64,000 bases of DNA from Heloderma charlesbogerti (GCA_026122225.1 JANEZZ010001956.1:188501-252500), one strand, 5' to 3'. Shown: positions 21,101 through 28,391, counted from the stretch's first letter. Translations and numbers: made by a program. Notes: a model not told the origin generated them from the sequence alone.

Positions 21101-23325
21101 TGCAGCAAAATAAGTTAACAGTGCAACAGGCACACTCAAACACTGTCCTTTCTATCATAAAATGAAACTGAACTTACAGAAAATACATACTGAAGTGCTA
21201 CATAGAACACCAGTTATTCTCTCTTCACAATGGAGAGAGGCACCCACATTCCTAAATACTCCAGATAAGAGGAGGCATAGTTCACAATCCTGTTATAACA
21301 GCTGACCCCAACATGTACAGAAGCTTTAGATATAACAAATGACAGAGGCTCTTTATTCAAAAGTGTTTTTTAAAAGCAACTACACCAATAAGGAGCTGTT
21401 TGGATGACATCATGGTAGACTCAGGAGTACATTCAAGCAGATTATGATGTCACTAGAAATGTCTCTTCCCAAGACAACAGCATTAGCCTTAATAGAAAGT
21501 AGCTGGTTCCTGAAATAAGTGATAACTAATGTCTCCAGATTGGTATTGCATGATAATTATGACAGACAAAGTATTTGGATACTGTAAGAACTGCTAATAA
21601 TACTGAAGACATAACAGTAAAATGGAATTGTTACAGAAACTAAGCTGAAGGTCAGTTGGGCATAGATAATAGCAACCTGGTTCGCGCACAATGACAAACC
21701 CAGCTTTTTTTTAAAGTCCTGGGTTGTCATGAATGAGCTAGCGTACTAGTCACCATGGTTCAAGCACTTCCCCTTGGTACTTCCTGGCAGCGGGAGCAGC
21801 TGTTTATCGTGATGTCCAAACCCAGAAATCTCTGCAAGACATGCCAGAGTTCCAGGTAAAAGTAAATTCCACTGTGCTCAAAGGGACTTATTCCCACTAT
21901 GCGTTCACAGGATTGCAGCCTCAGGTGTGCTACAGCACAAAAATCTACATGGCAAGTTTAGTTAGACATTATTTAACTAAAAATAAGAGTTGTCCAATAA
22001 GCCCCCCTGAGACAACAGTTCCCTTGGCATTTAGCACCAAACTACACCTCAGGGGGCTTCAGCTATTGGGCAGTATAGAAATTTAATTAATTAATTAATA
22101 AAATATATTAACGGGAACACAAAAGGAAGCTTATTTCTCAATAGATATGGTTAAGACATCAACTGCCTTTCGAACAGGTGGAAAAAATTGTAAAAGTTAA
22201 GAATGACCATGCAACAGGGAAGAGTAAGATCAGGAAAGTTATGGACCAGTTCACATGTTACTTCCAGCCTCTTTCATAACCCAGTAGAATGGTATGTGTG
22301 TGCATGTGCATAAGTAGCATAACAGACTTCATCTGTAATCTGTGAGCTCCACACTCACTCTGTACTTTGCTCATATGGAGAGGCTATTTTCCTGAAATAA
22401 AGTAGCTGAAAACCAAAATTACCATGTGAAAGCCGAGGATAGCATCTCCAGTGATGTGAAGCCTATAGACCGCATGGCCAGGATTCCAAAAGCCAGGATC
22501 CCAAGAGTCTTTAGACAAGCCTTTTTTTAAACAACAGCCACCCATGATGCAAGGCAAACTGCTTTTGAAACTCAGGGAAAGCTACTCAACAACCACAACA
22601 AGAGAAGAGTTCGCTTTCCAATTTCATTAAGCACAGTTTAACATTACATCCAAACCCTAAACGGCGGTTGATCTTAACTATAGTTTGTTGAAACAAGACA
22701 GCTTCATAACCCATGGTTTGAAGTTGGCTTGTTCCAAACACAGCATAATTAAGATTAACCACAGTCTGTCAGGTTTGAACAAAAAAGCAGCTGCAATTAA
22801 TCAAAAAATGGAAGTGAAAGCTTCAAATCCCCTCCTCACAAATGCACTGTGGGAACAGTGCAGAAGCCTGAGCCTTGCTCAGGCTTTTCCCCATCTCAAT
22901 GTACATGGAGATAGCAAGATCAAAACACTACAGCAGAGAAGTAAACTGAAGCCTCAAATCAATTTCATTTAGATTTCAGTTTGTGACTTGAGATTTTTCA
23001 GAGTTAGGATCCAATTCCAGAATTAAACATTCTCAAAATAAACTCAATGTCCATAAATTGGGCCTGACATTACAGCTGTACAGAAGACATACTAGGTCAT
23101 CCACATTTTAGCCATAAGCCTCACAGCTGAAGATTAATTTCTAATGTGGCCCTTAGTACTGAACAAGTCACCTACCGCAGTGTGAGAGAAACAAATGGAA
23201 AATTAAAATCTTGAAGACTGTCCACATATTAGTTTTACCTCTTGCTCCCTAGCATAATCCTCCTGGTCATATTCGTCATCTTCATGTTGCATTTGTAAAG
23301 CTGCGCTGTCAAAGTCAAGTGACAT
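763..23325 (-). CDS. CEP152: CEP152, 5' part (eight coding exons, gene runs off the left edge)
   Basis: This is the coding span of the centrosomal scaffold CEP152. The family protein sits around the parent centriole with CEP63 and CEP57, recruits PLK4 through its acidic N-terminus and promotes centriole duplication; human mutations cause microcephaly or Seckel syndrome. Minus-strand exons at 23239-23352, 12719-12810, 11866-11935, 6447-6779, 5883-6048, 4074-4214, 2033-2172 and 763-963 each have AG acceptors and GT donors, and their phases join without a break to give 410 residues (coding lengths 87, 92, 70, 333, 166, 141, 140 and 201 bp). Marker segments recognised from vertebrate CEP152 are MSLDF at the start, [31 protein letters not shown] and [14 protein letters not shown] LQRAREQHE. 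The first 200 or so residues are acidic and low-complexity; the last 150 are coiled coil. The name is supported by the neighbouring SHC4. Introns are loaded with transposons, but no exon is hit. Confidence 0.93.
964..2032 (-). other. CEP152 intron with no recognised element
   Basis: Intron between coding exons at 763-963 and 2033-2172. I see a short G-run near 1577-1587 but no clear transposon, RNA gene or coding segment. Confidence 0.5.
2033..2172 (-). CDS. CEP152: CEP152 exon 8: coiled coil
   Basis: The exon continues the coiled coil ([20 protein letters not shown] to [11 protein letters not shown]), in frame with exon 7 across a split Asp codon. The acceptor is TCTTTTAAAG and the donor GTATTG. 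It is 140 bp and ends in phase 0. Human [20 protein letters not shown] is the clear counterpart. Confidence 0.93.
2711..2925 (+). mobile_element. tRNA-derived SINE
   Basis: The 5' part has a Pol III A box (TGGCTCAGTGG at about 2733) and a B-box-like AGTTCAATTCT, and reads like a decayed tRNA. The 3' part (CTGGGTTAGATAAACCAATG to TAGCTTCTTATGTTCCTATG) is a tail shared by reverse-strand copies at 29.8 and 60.0 kb. It is not a tRNA gene, because the stems do not pair and the sequence continues into the tail. Confidence 0.8.
3040..3136. repeat. Compound TC/TA/CA/TA microsatellite
   Basis: (TC)n, (TA)n and (CA)n blocks, an 18-bp unique spacer, then a long (TA)n. The spacer is one arm of a perfect inverted repeat with 3345-3365. 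Confidence 0.9.
4074..4214 (-). CDS. CEP152: CEP152 exon 7: start of the coiled coil
   Basis: The sequence [20 protein letters not shown] and then a heptad-like run ending HQLAIVK corresponds to human [19 protein letters not shown] and onward. This is where the long coiled coil of CEP152 begins. The exon is 141 bp with a GTAAAT donor. Confidence 0.94.
4215..5882 (-). other. CEP152 intron with no recognised element
   Basis: About 1.7 kb of intron between exons 6 and 7. I recognise no transposon, RNA or coding segment here. Confidence 0.5.
5883..6048 (-). CDS. CEP152: CEP152 exon 6
   Basis: The exon encodes [10 protein letters not shown] through YKPYQNNIQ to [13 protein letters not shown]. 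It matches the human YKPYQSS and FEGLQQQFLG segments. It is 166 bp and ends with one base carried to the next exon, completing a Ser codon. The acceptor is TATAATTGCAG and the donor GTAAGT. Confidence 0.93.
6328..6371. repeat. Perfect short hairpin in CEP152 intron
   Basis: Arms 6328-6345 and 6354-6371 are perfectly complementary (18 bp) with an 8-nt AT-rich loop. It lies about 75 bp inside the intron from the donor of exon 5. No transposon ends or target duplications are visible. Confidence 0.8.
6447..6779 (-). CDS. CEP152: CEP152 exon 5 (large, acidic)
   Basis: At 333 bp (111 codons, phase 0 on both sides) this is the largest CEP152 exon seen. It starts [13 protein letters not shown] after the acceptor ATTTTTAG and ends KKEHLK at the donor GTATGT. 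The segment [13 protein letters not shown] matches human [13 protein letters not shown] almost exactly. The rest is acidic and diverged, as expected for this poorly conserved part of the protein. Confidence 0.94.
7358..7799. mobile_element. Multi-hairpin MITE, GGGNGCAATCC family, copy 1
   Basis: The element begins GGGCGCAATAC and ends GGATTGCTCCC, imperfect inverted termini, flanked by TGA at 7355-7357 and 7800-7802. Inside are several local palindromes, for example AGCCTC-CA-GAGGCT nested in GATAGT...AACTATC. It shares layout with copies at 26.2, 36.6, 51.8 and 63.8 kb. It encodes nothing, so it would be non-autonomous; the 3-bp target duplication suggests a PIF/Harbinger-type transposase, which is an inference. 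Confidence 0.65.
8583..11810 (-). mobile_element. BovB (RTE-clade) LINE, nearly full length
   Basis: A minus-strand BovB retrotransposon inserted in CEP152 intron 4. The ORF (8594-11383, 929 residues from the first Met, open a little further upstream) is described separately. The 5' part (11384 to about 11810) carries the characteristic TTTTCTTGGCAAGAATACTG box at 11622. The 3' end is a short (TTG)n tail at 8587. A 5'-truncated sibling lies at 50.7-51.2 kb. Confidence 0.93.
8594..11383 (-). CDS. BovB ORF: endonuclease-reverse transcriptase with mutated active site
   Basis: This 929-residue open frame encodes the replication enzyme of a BovB LINE. An AP-like endonuclease domain occupies about residues 1-235, with the conserved [14 protein letters not shown] and SDHELL motifs. 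The reverse transcriptase follows at about residues 430-700, with motif [10 protein letters not shown] and motif B-like [15 protein letters not shown]. The C-terminal part has CESW and a [14 protein letters not shown] region. The motif C box, normally YADD, reads YTGD at 9347-9358, so one catalytic Asp is Gly. Another CpG-type change ([10 protein letters not shown], normally Arg for Cys) is also present. No stop or frameshift is seen in 2.8 kb, so the copy is young, but as written it should be catalytically dead. It is a transposon gene, not a host gene. Confidence 0.92.
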   Translation of the reverse strand: MNQGKLEVVKHEMARLNIDILGISELKWTSMGEFNLGDRYIYYCGQESLRRHGVALIVNKRVGKAVLGYNLKNDRMISVRIQGKPFNITVIQVYAPTTDAEKAEVDRFYEDLQHLLELTPKKDVLFIIGDWNAKVGSQEINGITGKHGLGVQNEAGQRLIEFCQENMLLIANTLFQQHKRRRFTWTSPDGQYQNQIDYVLCSQRWRSSIQSVKTRPGADRASDHELLVAKFQLKLKNVGKTTKPFRYDLNHISYEYTVEVRNRFQGLDLIDRVPEELWMEVRNIVQEAATQSIPKKKKCKKAKWLSDEALQVAEERREAKSKGERGRYIQLNAEFQRIARRDKKAFLNEQCKEIEENTRMRKTRDLFKKIGDLKGTFCAKTGMIKDKEGRDLTEAVEIKKRWQEYTEELYRKDLNVPDSHESAVTELDPDILESEVKWALGSITNNKASGDDSIPAELFKILNDDAVKVLCSISQQIWNTQQWPQDWKRSIYIPIPKKGNAKECSNYCTIALISHASKVMLKILQARLQQYANRELPEVQAGFRRGRGTRDQIANIRGIMEKARESQKNVYFCFIDYAKAFDYMDHNKLWQIFKEMGVPDHLTCLLRNLYEGQEATVRTRHGTTDWFKIGKGVRQGCILSPCLFNFYAEYIMRNAELDESQVGIKIAGRIINNLRYTGDTTLMAESEEDLKSLLLRVKVESAKAGLKLNIKKTKIMASGPITSWHIEGEEMEAVTDFIFLGSKITTDGDCSHENKRRLLLGRKAMANLDSIVRSRDITLPTKVRLIKTMVFPVVMYGCESWTIRKAERRRIDAFELWFWRRLLRAPWTARRSNQSVLKEINPECSLEGEILKLKYFGHLMRRENSLEKTLMLGKTEGKRRRGRQRMRWLDSITDAMNMNLSTLREGAEDRKAWRAMVYGVTESWTRLND
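11866..11935 (-). CDS. CEP152: CEP152 exon 4
   Basis: This 70-bp exon encodes [17 protein letters not shown] and onward to NPQS, aligning with the human stretch around HHPEQLEMSWNEQ. The acceptor is TTTCTGTATAG and the donor GTAAGT. Of the two possible AG acceptors two bases apart, only this one keeps the reading frame with exon 3. It sits just outside the end of the BovB insertion, whose last recognisable 5' sequence is near 11.8 kb. Confidence 0.85.
12079..12657 (-). mobile_element. Solo LTR with 5-bp target duplication GTAGT
   Basis: The segment starts TGTCAGGG and ends GTTCACA on the plus strand, so it has TG...CA ends, and is flanked by perfect GTAGT repeats at 12074-12078 and 12658-12662. 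On the minus strand it contains a TATA-like GTATAAAGAG and AATAAA-like signals, as expected for an LTR. No internal gag-pol lies next to it, so it is a solo LTR, in CEP152 intron 3. The terminal TGTCAGG motif is shared with the LTR at 28951-29501. Confidence 0.75.
12719..12810 (-). CDS. CEP152: CEP152 exon 3
   Basis: The acceptor CTCATTTCAG is followed by codons for [16 protein letters not shown] and an acidic tail, the most conserved N-terminal block of CEP152. The exon is 92 bp and leaves two bases (CA) that are completed by the first base of the next exon. The donor is GTAAGG. The block lies in the PLK4-binding region of the family protein. Confidence 0.93.
12811..14827 (-). other. CEP152 intron 2, stretch without recognised element
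   Basis: Part of the 10.4-kb intron between coding exons 2 and 3. I see no convincing repeat, RNA or coding segment before the CR1 end at 14.83 kb. Confidence 0.4.
14828..14947 (-). mobile_element. CR1 3' end, first half of a split copy
   Basis: Reverse-strand CR1 tail (ATCATAGAACAGTAGGGTTG and onward) that stops abruptly at 14947. The missing continuation resumes at 16878, on the other side of an L2 insertion. Compare the unbroken copy at 27990-28391. Confidence 0.85.
14948..16877 (-). mobile_element. L2-clade LINE, 5'-truncated, inserted into CR1
   Basis: The reading frames on the minus strand give the end of the linker, the reverse transcriptase and the C-terminal region of an L2 element: [38 protein letters not shown], the intact [10 protein letters not shown] catalytic box near 15930, RLDYCNALY and HWLPV. 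At least one frameshift (near 15990-16200) and another near 15510 break it. The 3' end is the usual CGCCCATCTGGCC...ACTCTGGGCGATGTA region with an AT-rich tail. GAAT occurs at both ends (14944-14947, 16878-16881). A 27-bp tandem duplication is at 16459-16512. Confidence 0.9.
16878..17037 (-). mobile_element. CR1 3' end, second half of the split copy
   Basis: Continues the CR1 sequence broken at 14947 (GCCTCCAGTGTGGGAGAGCC and onward to the CTCTGGGATG region). Joined with 14828-14947 it matches the order seen in the intact tail at 28.0-28.3 kb. Confidence 0.85.
17038..18059 (-). mobile_element. Older L2-like LINE 3' fragment
   Basis: Minus-strand frames show [40 protein letters not shown] and QAFLT-type L2 C-terminal segments with stops. 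It is more decayed than the L2 at 14.9-16.9 kb. It is cut on its right side by the Tc1-like element. Confidence 0.75.
18356..19524 (-). pseudogene. Tc1-like transposase, broken (DD34E)
   Basis: The N-terminal DNA-binding part (19231-19524) shows a paired helix-turn-helix: [20 protein letters not shown] and then a GRPRKTT hook. A TGA follows. Remnants then run through [22 protein letters not shown] residues, here [20 protein letters not shown]. The C-terminal part (18356-18766) has [11 protein letters not shown] and [13 protein letters not shown]. Spacing from the second Asp to the Glu is 34, so the family is DD34E. Stops and a 170-bp internal duplication/insertion near the first catalytic region make it non-functional. 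Confidence 0.88.
18708..18947. repeat. 70-bp direct duplication flanking a 99-bp copied segment
   Basis: 18708-18777 is repeated at 18878-18947 (both inside the transposase). The sequence between includes 18780-18878, which is identical base for base to 21238-21336 on the same strand. The source segment at 21238 lies in ordinary intron sequence, so the copy inside the transposon is the derived one. Confidence 0.9.
19888..20430 (-). mobile_element. Decayed L2-like LINE 3' fragment
   Basis: A minus-strand frame contains [15 protein letters not shown] and [21 protein letters not shown] segments typical of L2/CR1-group C-termini. It ends with a GGGGCGGTATAGAAATGTAA tail at about 20401, a 3' tail also seen at 22.06 and 26.88 kb. 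It may partly belong to the L2 interrupted by the Tc1 element. Confidence 0.6.
21238..21336 (+). repeat. Source copy of the 99-bp segment found inside the Tc1 element
   Basis: Starts AGGCACCCACATTCC and ends GATATAAC. No transposon ends flank it here. The identical sequence is at 18780-18878. The surrounding 20450-21237 and 21337-21660 are intron without a recognised element. Confidence 0.9.
21660..21770. repeat. Possible short hairpin repeat
   Basis: AATGACAAACCCAGC at 21690 and the inverse-like GGGTTGTCATGAATGAGC at 21721 form an imperfect stem. It resembles a hairpin MITE, but the ends are not clear. Confidence 0.35.
22645..22800. mobile_element. Hairpin MITE relic
   Basis: TTGATCTTAACTATAGTTTG near 22668 and the inverse AATTAAGATTAACCACAG near 22747 form the arms of a palindromic element. 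Between them are GAAACAAGACAGC and its inverse-like GGCTTGTTCC. It is decayed and not assigned to a superfamily. Confidence 0.5.
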
Positions 23326-23352
23326 TTTATCAAACAATGTTTCTTGTTTCAC
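23239..23352 (-). CDS. CEP152: CEP152 exon 2: end of 5' UTR and start codon
   Basis: A good acceptor (TTTTCCCCAG) precedes 27 non-coding bases and then the ATG at 23325-23323. The exon encodes 29 residues beginning [20 protein letters not shown], closely matching the conserved MSLDF start of CEP152. It ends in phase 0 at a GTAAAA donor. The strongly acidic stretch is the part of the family protein that docks on the PLK4 polo-box region. The start is chosen by homology and because the exon has no earlier in-frame ATG. Confidence 0.93.
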
Positions 23353-23914
23353 CTGGGGAAAAGGAAAAATTGTACAATTCCACTTGCAATTAATTCCATA
23401 AAAAGCTTTGCTGAAAGAGAAAAAGTTCCTTCAAACATACAGAGACAGCAACCTGAGCTCTATTCCTACTGTAACATTTCAATCAGCAAAGTTTTAAAAA
23501 GATTTCCCTGTTGCTGAAAGTTCTTTGATACTGATCTCTTGGTTTTCAGAGAACTTTCAAAAGGTACATAAGAATCATCAGAGTTCAGTTGCCTGACTTT
23601 GCTCTATGTAAATAGGTTCCGGAATTATCTAAAGTAGTCAGCTGGGTTATGTTAAAACTATTTCTAAAGACTGGTGCCCACCAAATTTACCATGCATTCC
23701 CTACTCACACGTCAGGAGTCAATTCTTTATAAGCAATAAAAACAACAGACCAGGGAGAAGGACAACGGAACAAAGGAGACAGAAGAGCCCTAGGGAGTAG
23801 TACTTTATGGTACTACTATTCTGTAAATTACAGATAGATTAATTGATCTGGACCTCCCAAATCTGGATCCTTCTCTAAGAACAGGTGTGCATTGCATTTA
23901 CTACCATTGTGTAA

Positions 23915-24095
23915 AGAAGCTGGAGGAGCCATAGCTCAAAGATAGCATACATAAGGTAAGCATAAGGTCCTAATTTGATCCCTGGTATCTCCAATTAAAT
24001 GATCTCATTGCAAAGCTAGGAAGTTCTCTGCCTGAAAGCATGAGAAACCGCCACCAAAGTACATAATATTGGGCTACATGAACCGACGGTCTGAC
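23915..24095 (+). mobile_element. tRNA-derived SINE, old copy
   Basis: AGGAGCCATAGCTCAAAGATAG (A-box region), TAATTTGATCCCTGG (B-box-like) and a tail with TATTGGGCTACATGAACCGACG reproduce the layout of the SINE at 2.7 kb with many changes. Confidence 0.6.
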
Positions 24096-24339
24096 AACAC
24101 CTTCATATCAATAGCACAAGGAATGTGCTGAAATGCTCAAATGGACAGCATGTTGCTGACATGTCTGTTCTATAGTGCAAAGCTTTACAGTGCAAATTGT
24201 TCAAGTTAAGATGCCTATATGGCAAACCTATACTGTTTTCTACTGGAAACCATTCCCTCATATGCAAATTGAGCTAAAAGAATTCAAATATAGATTTGCC
24301 CAATCTAAATATTTAAACCCTCTTTGCCTTTTTCTTGCT

Positions 24340-24800
24340 TATAACTGGTGTAGTATAGTGGTAAGCTGTGATTTTTCTAGTTCACAGAACAGAAACAGCA
24401 CCAGTTCACAGCTCTGATATTAACTGCTGATGTGAGTAGACCACTTGTATGACCAGGTTATTTACAAAGATTGGCTGGCTGTTAATCATTGGAACTAACT
24501 CCTAGAGCTAGCACACACACACTGGCATATTGTGCAGATTTATAACTGCATGAGCAGCATAACAAGCAAAAAGCTGTATCTTGCTCTTTTTCTAAACTTT
24601 AAAGTAACTACTGTACTGCTCCGTGAGACTGAGATGTAGGCCAGCTGCGGTAATATCTATACCATCTCCAAAAGTGTGAGGTGGAAAATTCCTAGTTCAG
24701 ATCTCACCTCAACCATGAGTCCACCAGATGACCTTAGACAAGCTGCTCTTCACTCACATCACTGCTAGGTCTCCTTAGAATCAGACCATGAGCCTCAGGG
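24340..24800 (+). mobile_element. MIR-like tRNA SINE fragments
   Basis: GGTGTAGTATAGTGGTAAGC at 24349 resembles the 5' end of MIR-type SINEs. At 24676-24760, GTTCAGATCTCACCTC...GATGACCTTAGACAAG resembles the MIR core and tail. The two may be separate copies. Confidence 0.5.
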
Positions 24801-25149
24801 GCTGGGTATGGGGTAGATGGGCCAAAGCCTGGGGGCATCTGGTGAGTTAGGGAGTGATACATGGTGCCACTTCATTGCCAAGTGGTGTGGCCTGGAAGCA
24901 TCCAGTAAATGAGATGGCCGAGTCTGCTGGATCTAGATGCAGAATCAATACCAAACCCTTTTAGTTCACTTATGATACTGTTTAGAGGACATTATCGGAG
25001 AAGGCTGAGGATAGGCCCAAGAAGGCACTCTTGCTTCTGGACCTTCATCCCAAGACTTAACCAGAAAATAGGTTCCTGGATTCCACCAACCCTACCCAGC
25101 CTATCTGGCCTCCCCCATGTGCAATATCTGTGTAATAGGAGTGGCATAT

Positions 25150-25290
25150 TTTATATGGCAGGTATAACTTATTTATTTAAAGCATTTTTATCCCACTGCT
25201 CAGCCAAAAAAGGCTCCAGGAGCAGCTTACAATCAATCCATAAAACAAGATAATCCCTGTGTGCAGGCTCACAACCTAAAAAAAAAATGA
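25150..25290 (-). mobile_element. LINE/SINE 3' tail (L2 type)
   Basis: TTTATTTAAAGCATTTTTAT...CAGCTTACAATCAATCCATA is the reverse of an L2-type 3' end. A related tail is at 27845-27965. Confidence 0.5.
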
Positions 25291-25384
25291 CACACAAGTA
25301 AAAAGGGATGGTGAGGAAAAGGAAAACATTAAAGAGACTTTCAGCAGGACTTGTGGAATTACCCTGCTTACCCTCTCATGTATG

Positions 25385-25660
25385 GGCAGGGAAGAGGGAA
25401 CAGTCCAACTGGAGCAGACCCTGATGTTCCCTGTACCTGCTCCTGTCTCCCTCGCTCCAACTTCTTTCCCATACGGCCAATGATGTCAGTTGACCCTGGA
25501 AGGGAGGTTAAGAGTCCAACTGGAGTAGGCCCTGATGTTCCCTTTGCCTATTCCTGTCCTCACTCATTCTTCCTCCCCACAGGTCAGCTTATGTCAGTTG
25601 GCTCTGGGGTGGGGCGCAGTCCAACTGGAGCAAGCTCTGATGTTCCCTTTGCTATAAGTA
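25385..25660. repeat. Minisatellite, about 2.5 copies of a 104-111 bp unit
   Basis: AGTCCAACTGGAG recurs at 25402, 25513 and 25617, each followed by a CTGATGTTCCCT block, and ATGTCAGTTG blocks precede the second and third copies. Units have diverged by substitutions and small indels. It lies in CEP152 intron 1. Confidence 0.8.
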
Positions 25661-26220
25661 TTATTGAAATCATCATCATAACTTCAGAGTGATGGCTATG
25701 ATCTTTGGAATATTATGGGCAACTCCAAAAAGACTAGCTTGGAGGAGCTGTTAATGCGATATAGGACCTTAATGCACTGTGACTGAAAGCTGGACGATAG
25801 GATAAAGAGAATGTTTTTAGGGAGCACCTGCTACCCCTTGGAAGGGCATCCTTTTCAGCTAGCTTTTGATTTGGCTGGCTAGACAGTAGGAATTTCTGTC
25901 AGGCATGTTCTGGAAGCCTCTGGATGCTGTTCTCTCTCTTTTGTTTGCTTAGTTTTAACATTTTAATTCGTTAACATTTTATATTTTTGTATGCTGCTTT
26001 GAACTGTTGGAAAACTGCCTAAAATATTTTAGATATGCAAACTCTGTATGTGAACTATGTATGTAAAATACCTTCAGAACGTATATGAAGTGCTTTAAAG
26101 CACTGCATAAATGCTAACAGCAACTTTATAGCACAATCCTATGCAATGTACTCAAAAGCAAGCCTCACAGACGTCAATGGGATGTACTCCTAAATAAGTG
26201 GATACAGGATTGCAGCCGGA

Positions 26221-26647
26221 GGGAGCAATCCTATGGCCGCTAGACAGCGGCTAGACGGCCATAGGATATGGTGTTTTCCAGGAACCAACCTCGGAGCCTG
26301 CGCTCCAAGGTCGGTTCCCGAAGAACCGACCTCCCCCCACTTCCAAACAGCCCAGCCCTCCACGCTCGCAAGAGGAGCATGGAGCTGCCGGAAAGGGGCG
26401 CGGCTGGGGGCGTTCCGGGGTGGGGAGAGCGTAGCTGCCTGTACGACACACCCTATGTGTCGTACCACAGCCTCCTTCCCTGTTCCACGCTCCCGCAGCT
26501 AGACAGCCGCAATTGGCTGTCTAGCCGAAAAAGCAGGGCAGGAGGAGCGCGGAGGGAACGATCCCTCCGTGCTTCTCCTGCCCTGCTCTGGATAAGCGGT
26601 CGCCTCCGAGTTCGGAGACAGCCGCCTATCTCGATAGGATCGTGCCC
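26221..26647. mobile_element. Multi-hairpin MITE, GGGNGCAATCC family, copy 2 (GC-rich)
   Basis: Starts GGGAGCAATCCTATGG and ends ATAGGATCGTGCCC. It contains perfect internal stems: CTAGACAGCC/GGCTGTCTAG near 26498-26524 and GTACGACACA/TGTGTCGTAC near 26440-26466, plus a split pair of complementary segments around AGCAGGGCAGGAGGAGCG and CTTCTCCTGCCCTGCTC. It lies about 0.6 kb from the presumed first exon of CEP152 and is CpG-rich. The 3-bp flanks do not match here. Confidence 0.65.
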
Positions 26648-26819
26648 TTAGTAACCTGCCTACTTGGTCACCTTTGAACACACGAAGCCAGCGATACAAA
26701 AGCACACTTTCGCTCACGATTAAAGCGCTCCACTTTACCACAGTGAAGAATAATAGTGCGCTATTATGTGCACAATTGTAGTGCGCTCGTGGCACTATTT
26801 AGATAGATACACGCCTCTT

Positions 26820-27760
26820 GTCTCGGTGCCGCCTGCTGATACGCAAATCGATTTTATAACGTATTTAAATGGTTTTAATCTTTGTTAACCGCCCAGAGCT
26901 TCGGTTACTGGGCGGTACGGAAAGGCCACAAATGAAAGAAACAAAATGAGCGGCGCTAGTCCGCAGTGAGGAATATCCTCGGCGAAGAAGATATACCTAT
27001 TTTAAACGTAAAAAAGTAATAAATCTGCAGGCTCTGGCAGGGAGGCAACAACGAAGGTTGGTAGGAGAGGGGGGGGCGCTCCGTAGGGGAACAGCAAGAA
27101 CGACTGCGAGGTCCAGGCCTGAGGCGCCCCGTTTCCATAGCGACGCCCAACAACCGCCGCTTCCCCCCAGCCCTTTTCACTGCCCAGGCTCCTATCTAAC
27201 CGAGGGGGGCGACGGCGACCCCCACCCACCCCCACAGTCCTCGCATACCAGGAAGCAGCGACCCCCCCCCCCCGGAGCCCGACGCCTCACCTTTTCCCCG
27301 GCGACTCGCATCCCCCGTAACGCGACCCCTTTTTTCCCTTCCGCGTGACAACCTACCCCTCCTTTCTTTCGACGGACTCGCCAACGGATGATGGAAAGGA
27401 AACCTAACCAATCAGCAAAGAGACATCCCTTCACGGACGCGTCTCTCAGCGAAGCGGGCGGTCGACAAAGAGGCGGGATTTTCGCCCGCCCACTCCCCGA
27501 AGTTAGGTTGCGCCGCGCGTTCTCCTCGGTTTGAAAGCTGGCGCCGGATGGCGGCGGGAAGGGGGATCTCCTCGGCAATTGGCTGGAGGCCTTAGCCAAT
27601 TGGGTCAGCAGTGGGTGGGCCAACGGGCTGCGGCTCAGACTCCCCAGTTCAATGGCTCGGATGGGTGTTACCTGTTGGAAGGTGCTTGATGTCTGCAGAG
27701 AAGTTGAGGGCGGGTTGGGAGACGGGAGGAGCGCTCCTCCGCTCTCCTCCCAATGTAATT
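26820..27760 (-). promoter_or_regulatory. CpG-island promoter of CEP152
   Basis: This is the only long CpG-dense, GC-rich, unique stretch in the window. It contains inverted CCAAT boxes (27408-27412, 27578-27582, 27596-27604), GGCGG boxes and a GCGGGATTTTCGCCCGC segment at about 27472-27488 that resembles E2F-type sites. It lies immediately upstream of the CEP152 coding exons and has no TATA box, as expected for a cell-cycle gene. A TE tail (26850-26940) and a GC-rich MITE (26221-26647) border it on the downstream side. Confidence 0.7.
27291..27400 (-). other. CEP152: Probable CEP152 non-coding exon 1
   Basis: In the CpG island a strong minus-strand donor (AAAAG/GTGAGG, junction 27290/27291) is the best candidate for the first-exon splice site of CEP152, spliced to the acceptor at 23352. 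The transcription start is not defined by the sequence; the right border is a guess based on a minus-strand CCAAT box at 27408-27412. Transcript data would be needed to fix it. Confidence 0.45.
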
Positions 27761-27844
27761 ATTCCAGCATTTCAGAACGGGAGGAAAAACACCTCTACTG
27801 AATTCAAGGCCTCATTCCACTTGCTCGCCATCCTGTTATCATCT

Positions 27845-27965
27845 GTCATTTATTATTTCTTTATTTAGAGTTATCATTTATCTGTTTAAGCAGGGTAAGC
27901 CCAGAGCGGCCTACAAATAATAAATAACAGAAGACGATCCCCGCCCACAGAATTACAGTCTAAAA
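27845..27965 (-). mobile_element. LINE/SINE 3' tail (L2 type)
   Basis: TTATTTAGAGTTATCATTTA...AGAGCGGCCTACAAATAATA is an inverted LINE-type tail just upstream of the CEP152 promoter island. Confidence 0.5.
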
Positions 27966-27989
27966 GACAGGGCACACAAGGAATCACGG

Positions 27990-28391
27990 GATCATAGAAT
28001 AGTAGGGCTGGAAGGGGCCTGTAAGACCATCGAGTCCAACACCCTGCCCAATGCAGGAATTGAGCCAGAGCATCCCTGACGGATGGCTGTCCAGCCTCGT
28101 CTTGAACGCCTCCAGTGTGGGAGAGCCCACCACCTCCCTAGGTCATGGGTGCCATTGTCGTATTGCTCTAACAGTCAGGAAGGTTTTCCTGATGTTCAGC
28201 CGGAATCTGGCTTCCTGTAACTTGAGCCCGTTATTCTGTGTCCTGTACTCTGGGATGATCGAGAAGAGATCCTGGCCTTCCTCTCTGTGACAACCTTTCA
28301 AGTACTTCAAGAGCGCTATCATATTTCCCCTCAGTCTTCTCAAGGCTAAACATGCCCAGTTCTTTCAGGCTCTCCTCACAGGGCTTTGTTT
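27990..28391 (-). mobile_element. CR1 3' end
   Basis: Unbroken reverse-strand CR1 tail from ATCATAGAATAGTAGGGCTG at 27990 through the CTCCAGTGTGGGAGAGCCCA box to the coding end (reverse of EERLKELGMFSLEKTEG-like sequence). It is the best reference here for the split copy at 14.8/16.9 kb. Confidence 0.9.

Noticed and set aside
24909..25253. 114-codon plus-strand ORF
   Set aside because: No recognisable motif; it ends in a retroposon tail and has no splice context.
26268..26651. 127-codon ORF in the GC-rich region
   Set aside because: It lies wholly in the multi-hairpin element, with similar ORFs in several frames on both strands, as expected from GC-rich palindromes.
27058..27623. ORFs of 96-143 codons on both strands in the CpG island
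   Set aside because: High GC content suppresses stops; there is no domain, and the region fits promoter and first exon better.
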